NCBI GenBank assembly: GCA_016617855.1
Contig: JAECUM010003657.1
Location: 45,303-109,302, forward strand
Reading direction: 5' to 3'
Origin: Megalonaias nervosa
Taxonomy: Eukaryota; Mollusca; Bivalvia; Unionida; Unionidae
Length of the DNA stretch: 64,000 bases
The notes below the pieces were generated by a model that saw nothing but the letters and a program-made list of their open reading frames with translations, was not told the origin of the DNA and did not search any database. Below are positions 1 to 10,799 of this stretch, one piece after another; within the stretch, counting starts at the first letter, position 1, and every line of letters starts with the position of its first letter. A program made the position numbers and the translations under genes.

Positions 1-480
1 AAGCAGGATCAAGTCAATGAAAAAACAAAGAGTTGCAAAAACTCTCTCACTGAAATCCAAGTCGCAGACTCAGTGAGTTCAACGATTCTGATTACCCAAA
101 CCTGAGGAAGTCACACCAGATTCCAGTTGGTCACCCAGATGGACAAAACTCTGGAATGGGCAAAGGTCTGACTTTTCCCCATTCACTAGAAAGCCCAGAT
201 GATCTAAAAGGGTGAGAAGATAATTTCTGCTTTGGGGCAGGATAGAACTTACCATGTGTTTCTGGAAGGTGTTGTCCAGGCATGCTGCTGTACTTGGAGA
301 TGACATTGCTTAGAACAGGGTCAGCACATAGAAAAATAAAGCAATGATAATTAGCAGCCTTTCTGGCTAGATTAAAAATACCCATCAGATATGCAGAGTC
401 TAATAGGGAGGAAGTTGATACAACATTCCTGACTAACTCTGATGTAATGTCTGTGAATCTTGTCAACATCTAGACAAGGC
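1..480 (-). pseudogene. Decayed reverse transcriptase fragment, DIRS/Ngaro-like retroelement
   Basis: On the minus strand, near 180-235, the frame reads LLTLLDHLGFLVNGEKSDLC, then SFVHLGDQLESG. This is the RT thumb-region pattern (hydrophobic-GF-x-N-x-x-K-S-x-L-x-P-x-Q, then LG) seen in tyrosine-recombinase retroelements and related RTs. After a frame change it continues RIVELTESATWISVREFLQL towards base 1, like the connection to RNase H. Upstream (to about 480) the frames are broken by stops and shifts. The element continues off the left edge. A tyrosine recombinase of the same general class lies at 49.3 kb but is a separate insertion. RT superfamily placement is moderately secure; DIRS versus gypsy is not settled. 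Confidence 0.6.
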
Positions 481-959
481 ACATGCAAATAAAATATTTC
501 TGTACGAGATTTTCTACCAGTGGGGTGGGAAAGTTACAGACAAATGACTCACCATAAAGAGGCTCTAAGAGATTTCTGGTAATTTTTGAAATCTTTAACA
601 AATGTGGCCAGATTCTGAATGACAACCTGTCATTGTCTACATCCACCAAGGCACAGACCTTTTAGGCAGAACTGACTGAAGGTGGAGGAGGGCATTCTAA
701 AGTACATATCCTATAAGGATTCCTATACTGCTGCAGTAGACTAAATTCTGTCTGTTCCATTGTTCAATTGGCATGTTCTGGCATTTCCATTTCATTCCCT
801 TCATCAACAATATGATTATCTTCCTCCTGTACAGCCTGAATCTAGGGATGCAGTCTTCTAAATGGAAATGATGATGAAGTATCATAAATGTGCATCTTCA
901 TTTTGCCCACTGCCAGTAGTGATCACAGTAATGCAAATGCCAGTCTGACACAGTAATGC

Positions 960-1270
960 TGGTTCACTATGAATTTCATAGGAATGGGTAACTGGATTGG
1001 TTGATCAGTGTACCAAAGATGGCATATCTCTTGCAGTCCAGGTGGCTGGTGCAGAATGGTCGGTATGGCTGGCTGGCTATACAGTCTGTCTGGAAGGTCT
1101 GCATGCCAGTCCAAGATAACAATCTCATACACAGCTCATTTGTCAGCTGGAATGGTGTATCAAAGCCGATATATGCCTTGTTGTCAGCCAGCTGGTGCAG
1201 TATGGTCAGTATGGCCTGCCAGCCATACAATATTGGACAAACTGCAAACCTTCACATCCAGAGTGTTTTC
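960..1270. repeat. Imperfect internal duplication and inverted repeats
   Basis: Related blocks recur: CTGGTGCAGAATGGTCGGTA near 1048 and CTGGTGCAGTATGGTCAGTA near 1192, each followed by a Gly/Trp-like GGCTGGC or GGCCTGCCAGCC motif. Several overlapping short open frames here are by-products of the duplication. It lies between the RT fragment and the possible gag frame, so it may belong to the same dead element. Confidence 0.4.
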
Positions 1271-1557
1271 TTAATATTTTCATGCACTGATGGGGTAAAT
1301 GACACTTGACAATACTAACACTTCACTGGACCAGGACAAGTTGACTATAAACCCCATTGCCTTTCAGATAGCCTCAAGGGCATGGTCATATATGTGAGCT
1401 ATCACACCTCACTGGCAGGGTCCTAGGCATATCCCCAGTGGGATTACAATATATATGCCATTTCTACTCATCAACATGTTGATAACAAAGCCTTTATGTG
1501 AACTGACGCTTGATTGGAATTACCTGTCATTTCTACTGCATTCATGAATGCAGTATA

Positions 1558-1818
1558 TTATTGAGCAGCTTCAGTATCTGGAAGGGAGATTGGTGGAGAA
1601 AGCATCTCAACATGACCAACAAGATTAGTCAACTGGCTCTGTTGTCGATCTTCATATGGGTTGGGGAAGGGTGGAGCTAGTTTCTGGACATCATGCTTGA
1701 GACTATTCAACAATTCAACTGCATTCATGGATACAGTATTCTGGCACTGTTTTGCTTGTGGATGGGGTGGAGAGGGCAATGCAACATCCCCCATAAGACT
1801 AACCAATGACTCGGTCAT
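1558..1818 (-). pseudogene. Unidentified open frame, possibly the gag region of the 1-480 retroelement
   Basis: The minus-strand frame reads MTESLVSLMGDVALPSPPHP, then SMNAVELLNSLKHDVQKLAP, ending PPISLPDTEAAQ. The composition (Pro-rich, Met-Asn-Ala-Val-Glu-Leu helix) is more protein-like than neighbouring chance frames. It sits upstream of the RT fragment in the same orientation, which fits a gag-to-pol order. I do not recognise a domain. It could also be a chance frame. Confidence 0.3.
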
Positions 1819-1849
1819 GAAGTGTATGTTAAAAATCTTGATATGATGT

Positions 1850-3320
1850 TATGGAGCATTGCATAGTTTTGCAGCCATTAAGCTGCTTTTTCAAAACATT
1901 GGATCATGTCTTTCCATCCAAGCACACACACATAATAAGCAAATGCAGACCTGCCAATCCTAACAAGACTTTCTCAGTAAGGTAGTCAATTTTTTTCTTA
2001 AAGTTAGACCAGTTTTCAGTTAGGTGAAACATAACAGCATGTACTGCTTGGCAAGCATACGGAATATTTAATTAGGTGACACATACGACTTCTTTTATTG
2101 CCATATTGATAACAATGTGTGCTGCTTACAAAATAAATGCTCATAATTGTAGATATACTCTGCAGTCATACCTCCATGAGGAAGTAAATTTACCATGTGT
2201 ATTATTTATCCACAAAAATTGCTAATAGTGAAAATTTACTCAGCTGCACACACACAAAATAACAACCATACTGACTATATGAAAAAAATACACCAGGTTT
2301 CTATTATAATTTGGTGGTGGAATATAGTCTTAATTTGATGCTGTATTTGCTGCTCTAATTAGCTCAATAGTAGGTGGGGTGGTTGAAGGTACTGCAAGTG
2401 TCATTTGTGTTTGATTTACCAATTACTTCAAATGAACTGTGTTGTTCCACTTTGAGAACTTTCTCTGTGCAGATTAGCATAATGTGCTGCCCCATAGCCA
2501 TCTTTAAAGGACTTAAGATATCAAACTACCTATTGTCAGTCAATTAAGTAATATGTGAAATTGTGGTTGTTCATACCTAACCACCTAATCTTTTAACTGA
2601 CTCTATTACAATCAACTGTATGAACTGCTCCAAGGATAGATATACATCAGCTTTAAGCAGGACTGTTTACAATTTATACAAAAATACATGTTACAGGCAT
2701 ATAGTGAGGTGGTTATTTTTCCTTTTTTTTATTTGGAATATTTCTGAAAATTGTGTCTTTCAAAACATGACTGTTCCAGGGGAGTTGCGAGTAAAAACTT
2801 CGTGCTTTTAGCATGACACACCATGTTATGGCAGGTATGCTCATAAATGAATGGTTATATCAATTGGGAGTTTCCACTAAAAGAATTTTATGATGTCTAG
2901 CTGGTCCTAAATTAAAATGGTGCTGCCAGTCAGACATCATGTCAGCCATGGTAGCCAATATTTGAAAATTTTGTGATTGCTGTTTGTACAGATGGTAAAA
3001 TTGACTCATGGTTTTCATTAAGAGACTTCTTATGCCGTCAGGTTGATCCTGAATGCAAATGGTTTATACCTCCTGATTGCTGAGAAAAACAAATTACAAA
3101 TAACATGATAAAATGATATCTATACAAAATTTATATAAAATTTGTGACACTTCAAGAAGGATTTCAAAGCTGTTTTTGGATCAGTTTCATAAAGATGTAA
3201 GTCATTCAATTTATCTCTGAAACGATATGAACTGATAGTCATGTACAATCTCATATATAAGCAGTGTTGGCTAAACACAACATGCTCAAGTTTACTATAT
3301 TAACATACTAATGTACTTAC
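1850..3320. other. Intron or gene-flanking DNA without recognised features
   Basis: No conserved open frame and no LRRFIP terminal exon (a region resembling SRLEGQVLRYK or AEKRKLQREL) was seen on the minus strand. The sequence is AT-rich with only short homopolymers. Confidence 0.6.
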
Positions 3321-3400
3321 AGTAGCTTCCAAGGTGGCTATGTCTTGTTCTGCTTTCTGAAGCTTCAATTTGTATTCGTGGATTTGCTTACTAGCTTCTC
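3321..3400 (-). CDS. LRRFIP: LRRFIP homologue, LRRFIP2-type coiled-coil exon c
   Basis: This 80-nt exon starts after acceptor TTTTCCAACAG with GA, completing Arg, and encodes EASKQIHEYKLKLQKAEQDI followed by ATLEAT. The donor is GTAAGTAC. LRRFIP2 has [26 protein letters not shown] here, so the match is almost residue for residue. The exon ends in phase 0 and the family continues for roughly 65-75 more residues (the SRLEGQVLRYK region to the stop). I find no such sequence in 1-3320, so the last exon(s) are probably outside the window on the left. Confidence 0.93.
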
Positions 3401-3949
3401 CTGTTGGAAAAAAATTTAAAGTAATGAACAATTTTTTACAAAGAAGTTACTAGTCAAGAATGAAAAATATTAAATTATCATACAAAAACTTAAGTCACGT
3501 TTTCCACGATCTCAACTAAAATAGCCCAAACCTCACTCTGGGCTGGTTTCTCTTATTGACAAACAAGTTGTTATGACTGAAGTAAAAATAACCACTCCAA
3601 ATGTCATACGATCTAGTTCCCATTATCCAGCATTCATTCATCTCACAGAAATACTGGGAACCATTTTATTGTTATATTTAGTCTCATTAATGTAATAAAT
3701 TTGATTTCCAACTCAGGTAACTTCTCCACATTCTTGCACTAAAGTTTACTATTGTTACTTGATGTAATTTAAATTAGTTGTCAATTAGGACTCTCCAGTA
3801 ATTACAATGTTTTCTAAAATGTAAATAAACTCTTAAAAATGATGCACCAATATAAAAATAGAAATAGCACATAGGTATGGTTCACTGCTTGCAGTAAGTG
3901 ACCTCATTTAAATCATGGCATCACAATATGCACAGGAAACTTTAACTCT

Positions 3950-4295
3950 TGCTGAATGAGGTACACCTCTTGGTTATCAATCACTTGATTTAATTAATGC
4001 TGTATGAAGCACACCTCACGGTCACCAATCACATGATTTAATTAATGCTGTATGAAGCACACCTCTTGGTCACCAATCCCATGATTTAATTAATGCTGTA
4101 TGAAGCACACCTCTTGGTCACCAATCACATGATTTAATTAATGCTGTATGAAGCACACCTCTTGGTCACCAATCACATGATTTAATTAATGCTGTATGAA
4201 GCACACCTCTTGGTCACCAATCATATAATTTAATTAATGCTGTATGAAACACACCTCTTGGTTATCAATCACTTGATTTAATTAATGCTGTAAAA
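3950..4295. repeat. 48-bp minisatellite, about 7 copies
   Basis: The unit starts GCTGTATGAAGCACACCTCT and ends GATTTAATTAAT. Unit starts at 3999 and 4047 give a 48-bp period. The outermost copies (ACTTGATTTAATTAATGCTG) are the most diverged. It lies in the intron between the LRRFIP exons at 6707 and 3400. Bases 4300-4990 hold nothing recognisable. Confidence 0.92.
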
Positions 4296-4995
4296 ACAAT
4301 GACACAGAAGTCATCAAACTAATGTTCTAAAAATATTTGAAATAAGTGATGAGGTAGTTTGTTGTGACATATGAAACCTTAATTATTGACATGTATACTC
4401 AGGTACAGTAATCATGCTAAAATTGTTTTTACTTGACTGACCTATGACTGATGGACCTAACATCATTTTTTTTTTAATTTGAGTACCACAATCATGAAAA
4501 TCATATCTTGTTTCTCTGTATATCCGGTGTGTTAATGTCTTAGAATATAGGTGGTATTGTCACCTGACAAAATCACCCCTTCTCAAATTATGAGGTTGTA
4601 CATTTAATTGACTTGGGCTGCTGTTATACAACAAAAGCAATAACTGCTTGACAATAAAATACGTTAAAACTAATCTTTCAATTAATTTTGTTTACTTTTC
4701 TATTGCATAGATAACTGAAACAAGTGTGTATAATCCTTCCACCCATTACATACACTGTACTGATATGCTTACAAACAGATAAATTCAATCTCAACGATCC
4801 ATATATACAAATTTACATACTTAAATGAGTATATATTCTTACAAGAACATGCTATTTTTACCTGGTTTAATGCATACAACTCTGGGACATCATCTACATT
4901 CAAACATCAGAACTGTACATTTTTCCTAACCAAAGATTATTTATGTGTTCAAATTATTTTTTGGATAGGCTTTTGTTCTGTCATTTCTGAAATAA

Positions 4996-5235
4996 GTTGT
5001 TGTTGTTGTGGGTTTAATGCCATTTTCCAGCACATGATTGACTACATGTTGGCCAGTATAAATGGTTGAGGAAGAACCTGGGAAAACCCCTGGAAGAACC
5101 ACCGACCCACAGAAGCTACTGGCAAGTTTTCAAACATACCTACATTGGCTTAGCCCAAGACTTGAACCCATGCATACAGAAGTAAGATGGCAGTAATTGG
5201 TAAAGGTGAATGCTTTAGACCACCTGGTTCTAAAT
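4996..5235 (-). mobile_element. tRNA-derived SINE, family 1
   Basis: On the minus strand the element starts with a diverged tRNA-like head (CTAAAGCATTCACC; GGTTCAAGTC box B) and ends GGGTTTAATGCC...CAACAACAACAA. Read on the plus strand it shows the same order as the copies at 10295 and 51188: TTGTTG repeat, GGTTTAATGCCATTTT, CAGTATAAATGG, GGAAAACCCC, GACCCAC, CTGGCAAG. Flanking duplications are not clear. Confidence 0.85.
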
Positions 5236-5777
5236 TCATGAACAGATCATGTAGAAGAACTGCTATACATTGTTTGTTGTGTGCATATGTTTACAAGATT
5301 ACTCAAGAAATGTCAGGGTTATAAATCTTTCCTGAGTGCTCTGTTAAAAGTTTAAACTGTGTATGATCCCTATAAAAACCACAAGAGTTCTGCATAACAA
5401 CAAATTTTACCTGTGAAAGGTATTTTAATGTGGGTTGCACACCTGGAACTCTAAGTATAAACCTTAGACATATAGTAATATTATAACAAAGTTTCGTTTG
5501 AACACTATAAATGATGCGCATGTAGACTACTTTCAACGCTCATGCTACTGACAATGGTGGAAAAGTAACATCTATGACTCCCCTCTCAAGGGCAAGATAA
5601 TACTGGTTCCTCACTCTAACACTGTACAGGACAACTACAAATGTGTACTCCGATACAGGACAGGTTGCCACAGAATGGGATACATTACTAGAAAAAAACA
5701 GAATTTACCAAATATATTGAAATCCATGACCATACAATTGTTACAATGGGAACCGTCTTATACTGTATTAGCTTACA

Positions 5778-6706
5778 GTGAGGAATCAACGTACAAGCTC
5801 TAACTGATGAGTGTTCTACATCATACTGTACATACTTTTTACTTCATACAAGTGCAGTGTGGGATCAATGTACAAGCTCTAACTGATGAGTGTTCTACAT
5901 CATACTGTACATACTTTTTACTTCATATAACTGCAGTGAGGGATCAATGTACAAGCTCTAACTGATGAGTGTTCTACATCACACTGTACATACTTTTTAC
6001 TTCATACAAGTGCAGTGAGGGATCAATGTACAAGCTCTAACTGATGAGAGTTCTACATCACACTGTACATACTTTTTACTTCATACAAGTGCAGTGAGGG
6101 ATCAATGTACAAGCTCTAACTGATGAGTGTTCTACATCACACTGTACATACTTTTTACTTCATACAAGTGCAGTGAGGGATCAATGTACAAGCTCTAACT
6201 GATGAGTGTTCTACATCATACTGTACATACTTTTTACTTCATACAAGTGCAGTGAGGGATCAATGTACAAGCTCTAACTGATGAGTGTTCTACATCACAC
6301 TGTACATACTTTTTACTTCATACAAGTGAAGTGAGGGATCAATGTACAAGCTCTAACTGATGAGTGTTCTACATCATACTGTACATACTTTTTACTTCAT
6401 ACAAGTGCAGTGAGGGACCAACGTACAAGCTCTAACTGATGAGTGTTCTACATCACACTGTACATACTTTTTACTTCATACAAGTGCAGTGAGAGATCAA
6501 TGTACAAGCTCTAACTGATGAGTGTTCTACATCATACTGTACATACATTTTACTTCATATAACTGCAGTGAGGAATCAATGTACAAGCTCTAACTGATTA
6601 GTGCTGGTGTATTATACTGTACATACTTTTTACTTCACATAACTGCAGTGAGGAATCAATGTACAAGCTCTAACTGATGAGTGTTGGTGTATCATACTGT
6701 ACATAC
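5778..6706. repeat. 79-bp minisatellite containing copies of the exon-b donor junction
   Basis: Eleven intronic units recur every 79 bp (for example AGTGAGGG at 6014 and 6093). Each carries CTGTACATACTTTTTACTTC and AAGTGCAG or AACTGCAG. The twelfth, leftmost-in-transcript unit is the 3' edge and donor of the exon at 6707-6812, where the plus strand reads CTGTACATACTTTGTACTTC. Every unit therefore carries a near copy of the last ~20 exon bases plus the donor GTATGTACAGT on the minus strand. Unit homogeneity indicates recent expansion. Confidence 0.93.
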
Positions 6707-6812
6707 TTTGTACTTCATATAACTGCATTTCTGGCCCATTCATCTGGGGTACTTTTGGAGATTTGTCTTTTTTTGACCGCTCATCCTCTACATCTTTTTG
6801 CAAGGACTTTAT
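6707..6812 (-). CDS. LRRFIP: LRRFIP homologue, LRRFIP2-type coiled-coil exon b
   Basis: This 106-nt exon encodes IKSLQKDVEDERSKKD, then MNGPEMQLYEVQ, then one base of an Arg codon. The acceptor is TCCATTGCAG and the donor GTATGTACAG. It aligns with IRKLKLQLEEERQK, then NGSDLQFIEMQ of LRRFIP2. The donor is fixed by phase: one A plus GA from the next exon gives Arg, as in IEMQ-R-DANRQ of vertebrates. The last 21 exon bases and the donor lie inside a 79-bp minisatellite whose other copies fill the downstream intron. Confidence 0.88.
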
Positions 6813-6819
6813 CTGCAAT

Positions 6820-7795
6820 GGAGAGCAAAGGACTTTGATATGACTTGTTGTACATTTTAATCATTGGTCAAAAACATATATTCTGAATATATTTATAATT
6901 TGTGGGTACTCATTTTCGTGTTGTTTCATAAAATTACCTTTCATGATGGTACTTAAATTTCTCACTGCAACTTTAACTCATTAAGTCCAAATGTCACACT
7001 TATGCTATATGAGGTAGTACCCTTGTTCTAAGGTATGTGACATGACATTTCATGACAGACTGAAGCAGACAGTATCTAAAATATAGGAAAGGTGCTGCTT
7101 AACAATTATGCAAAGTAATGTGGATTCATTGCCAGTAGTGTAACTGGAGTTTGCTTCCTGATTTTAGACTATTCCTTTTAAGATTTAAAGCAGAATGATC
7201 CAAGCAGCACACAAACAGATGAACATTTGCAAAATGAAGACTGAATTTGAAATTTTGAGAAAATGGGCCTGGAAGTGAAAATCATGTCTAATTTTTTTTT
7301 AAGTCACATTTTTGAATCAATATGCATATGCATGGGTAAAATAACCAATCAAAATCTTCTTTTACAAAATACAAAATTCTATCTGAATCATACATGCTTA
7401 GATTCAATCAGAAGGAACATGGAAACTTGGCCTCCTATCCCCATCTCAGGTGACAATGGAAATCATCTGCCGTGTATAGTGAGTTAAATCTGTTTCATAA
7501 AATTCTCAAAAAACTTTATCCCACAGTAAGAATATAAATACACGATAATAAAAATAAGTACATAAAGGTATAAAAAGTAAAGTTCCCCACTTTTCCAAAG
7601 CAAACAGCTAATAAAATTTTATTATTCTCATCTATACGCTGTTAGGAATCACTTCCAAATTCGTATTTGGTAGTATTTCAGTCAACTATAAACATTCTGA
7701 AAAATCATCTTTGTAATTTTCTCTCGCATACTGTTTCAAGAAAGACTACATGGGCAAATACTTCCATTTATTCAATTATTCTTTATTTCATTCAG
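6820..7795. other. Intron DNA without recognised features
   Basis: AT-rich sequence between exon b and the TIR element at 7802. Short open frames (such as 7263-7487 on the plus strand) show no conserved composition and no plausible splice borders. Confidence 0.55.
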
Positions 7796-7801
7796 CTACC
7801 T

Positions 7802-8622
7802 TACATGCCAACCCCTTTTGAGAGGTGTAAATGTAACTATTGCTATTATAAGTGGCAAAAATGGGTAAACTGGGCATAAAAACTGTAATTTAAATAGTAC
7901 ATGCCAGAATTACAGCACATATGAAAAAGATACATTTATTTGTGCAACTAGATTCTGCAAACTGGTCAAAATGCTTGTCACAAAGGGCAAGATACAGACA
8001 CAAAATATACTGAACAATTATTTATATTCAACACTCACTAGAACTATTCTATTTTTGCTGAATGAACATGAACTGGAATTCTGCAATGAGCATGATCATG
8101 TGCTCAAAGTGCTGTATTACATTACTCTCATATTCTTCTTTTAAAGTTTTTAAAGTGGTGTTGTTTTGTCCTTGTTTGACCTGACATGTTTTTAAGTTTG
8201 AAAAAATCCATCTGCTCTAAACATTTTCCATCATATAACATCCACAACTTACACCATAAAGCATTTTGCTTTACATCTGGCACCATTCTGTTTAAAAGTA
8301 CAGACTGGTCCACTACCTACCTAGCTAATCAATATCATGAATCTGTGAACAAAAGGTCATATTTATCAGCTATAAATAGCAAATAAGGAAAGTATTCTTA
8401 TGCTATTCATATGCAGCAGTCATCTTTTTAAGAATATTCTCAAATTTATATGAGTGGAATTAAATAGATGATAAAAGTGACATAAACAACTTTTTACTGC
8501 TTTATTTTAATTTTATTTTTTAATGTACCAGAAAGACATAATCCTTACACAAGGAAGTGTAAAATGCAGTTTGGTGGAAAAAAGCATAATGATTATGCCA
8601 AAAACATAATGGTTGGCATGTA
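7802..8622. mobile_element. Non-autonomous DNA element, copy 1 (ACATGCCAACC termini)
   Basis: The left end reads TACATGCCAACCCC and the right end GGTTGGCATGTA, an inverted pair of about 12 bp. The interior (AGAGGTGTAA, GGGCATAAAAA, GAAAAAGATACATT, GTCACAAAGGGCA) is shared in order and orientation with 47998-48883. No transposase is seen inside. Target duplication was not resolved, so the superfamily is open. Confidence 0.7.
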
Positions 8623-8839
8623 TGAGTTACTGAAAAATGAAAAACTGAAAATCTAAATCTCAACTTCAGTTTGACCATTCCAATAACCTTCTTGGTATAT
8701 AATGTGAATTCATGTTTTACATTTATTCAGATTATTAAAACTGCTCATAAATAATGAAATTATAATCCTACACCATGTGTAATGGTTCTCAATGTAATCA
8801 TTAATAGCACATGGTTGTTTATGGATGTTACTGTCCAAC

Positions 8840-9350
8840 TGGGCTCATTGACATTCACCAATGGTGAAGATATATGGTCTTGAACAAAATTTGCTGTGCT
8901 GCAACCATTATTTTTTTATTAATACCTACCATAACCATGACCTTTGACATTTAGACCACCAAAATAAAAAACAGGTTTCGTTCTTATCCTAAGTGCAAGC
9001 CATCCACAAAGTGGTCAAGATGCTTAAGTTATTGCGCTAAACCCATTTTTCTTTGAGTTATGATGATCTTGACCTGTGACCCTTTGACCCCTAAATTAAG
9101 CAATCTCCCCTTCCTTACTTTAAATACTGCCCTCCATAAACTCTGTTTAATTTCCATTTAATAGAAATACAGTTGTCATCCAAAAAAACATTTTTCTTCT
9201 TTCAGTCGCAGTGACCTTAACAGTTGTCCCTAAAATCAATAGTGCAAGTCATCCACAAACTTAAGTTAGGTCCAAGTCTGTGATGTAGAACTATTATTAT
9301 TGTGTAGAAACAAAAACAGCTGATAACAGACATATGCATGGATGGGCAGA
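8840..9350 (+). repeat. Dispersed repeat rich in TGACCTTTGACC-type motifs, copy 1
   Basis: Recurring blocks include CATGACCTTTGACATTTAGAC, GTGCAAGCCATCCACAAA, CTTGACCTGTGACCCTTTGA and CCATTTTTCTTC. The same blocks occur in 14990-15690 and 46990-47440. The end (GCATGGATGGGCAGATGG) resembles the GGAC-type 3' end of pearl-like elements. No coding potential. Confidence 0.7.
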
Positions 9351-9419
9351 TGGTTAATGTCTTAAAATTATATATTCCATCTTCAGCAGGTGTATGAAAA
9401 AGAAAATAATTTCAATAAC

Positions 9420-9469
9420 CTCTTCTTGCAATCTCTTCTTTTCTTCTAAAAATTTTCTCAGTTTATCAT
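9420..9469 (-). CDS. LRRFIP: LRRFIP homologue, LRRFIP2-type coiled-coil exon a
   Basis: This 50-nt exon sits between acceptor CTTTCTTTCAG and donor GTTATT. With the single base brought from 32730 it encodes D-DKLRKFLEEKKRLQEE. This aligns with DVRLRKLAGEKEELLSQ of LRRFIP2. It ends in phase 0, which matches the next exon. It is separated from the giant exon by about 23 kb of intron that also contains the long isoform's 3' UTR. It belongs only to the coiled-coil-ended isoform. The donor (GAG before GTTATT) is weaker than its neighbours, but no other donor fits the phase. Confidence 0.85.
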
Positions 9470-9479
9470 CTGAAAGAAA

Positions 9480-10283
9480 GAAAGAAAGAGAAAATATGTA
9501 TTAATAACAAAACCAGCAATAACTGATAACAAAATCTGCACAAGGATCTGATGGATCTAAAATGGACTTTTTTACACTGATGTGACAAAAATGATGCAAA
9601 TATTTTCTAAATAATTTTTTTTACAAGACTTAATGAACAACAATTTTTCAAAGATAAAAACTTTTTACAAGATTCACTGTCTTTTTTTGTTGCCAAAATG
9701 AAGAGGAAATTCAGTACAAACTTAAAAAGGTAAAAAGAAGAAAACTGAAAGTATCCCAAATCCCTTTTTCCAAAAATAGAACTCAAAACAATGGCTGGTA
9801 TTGCAATATTGCACATGTATGCCTTCAGGTGTGATGCTTAACTACACATAAGAACCCAGGTGTTTCGTAAACAAGAATAAAAGAGAACTCAGGATAAGTC
9901 ATAAAAATGCCATAGCTTTTGATTAATCAGTGGCAATATGCATAAAAGAGTTGAAAAACCACTTGCTTTACTAGGATTTGTTATTATTTCCATTAGGATT
10001 TTGAACTGATTTCAACATTTAACAAAGTCTAACCTGCTGTCATCTGTAAATCTGACAAGATCCTTTCCAAAGGGAACATCACAAAATAAGCAAAGTCTTA
10101 ACACAGCGTTTATTACAAAGACCTTCATGATGTTCCCTGCTGAACTACACAAGTTTTCTTTCACATTCTACCTCTTAGTGGTAAAGGCTGCATATTGTCA
10201 AGGTTTAAAGATAGATGAAGTGAAATTTAGTATTGTATCTGAAAGAGTCCCTCTAAGTATTTGATTTTTACACTTTGCTAAAA
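9480..10283. other. Intron DNA without recognised features
   Basis: Lies upstream of the exon at 9420-9469 in the transcript sense. The minus-strand frame at 9607-9816 is Phe/Ser-rich with no acceptor or donor in phase, and I regard it as chance. Confidence 0.5.
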
Positions 10284-10562
10284 TGAATGATAAGCTGTTG
10301 TTGTTGTTGTTGTTGTAGGTTTAATGCCATTTTTCAGCACAAGATAGGCTATACATGGTGGCCAGTATAAATGGTGGAGGAAGCACCCAGGAAAACCCCA
10401 GAAAGAACCACTGACCCACGAGAAGTTACTGGCAAGCTTTCTCACATACCCACATTAGCCGAATCCGAGACTCGAACCCATGCAGACAGAGGTGAGATGG
10501 CAGTGATCCTTAACGTTGAGCGCTTTAGACCACTTGGCCACTCGAGGCCCCTGAATGATAAG
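10284..10562 (-). mobile_element. tRNA-derived SINE, family 1, with 11-bp target duplication
   Basis: The body (10295-10551) is flanked by TGAATGATAAG at 10284-10294 and 10552-10562. On the minus strand it starts GGGGCCTCGAGTGGCCAAGT (A box region TGGCCAAGTGG), continues to box B GGTTCGAGTC, and ends in a CAACAACAAC tract. Clear target duplications show the copy is an intact retrotransposed insertion. Confidence 0.95.
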
Positions 10563-10576
10563 TCTGTTTGACCTTA

Positions 10577-10790
10577 GTGGAATATTCATGAGAGCCACTT
10601 CAGGAAATATTCATGAGGGTCACTTCAGGAAATATTCATGAGGGTCACTTCAGGAAATATTCATGAGGGTCACTTCAGGAAATATTCATGAGGGTCACTT
10701 CAGGAAATATTCATGAGGGTCACTTCAGGAAATATTCATGAGGGCTACTTCTCGAAATATTCATGAGGACCACTCACAAAATATACTAAG
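10577..10790. repeat. 25-bp minisatellite, about 8 copies
   Basis: Unit: GAAATATTCATGAGGGTCAC followed by TTCAG. It begins 15 bp beyond the SINE's target duplication; the last two units diverge. Confidence 0.93.
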
Positions 10791-10799
10791 ATGCATGAT

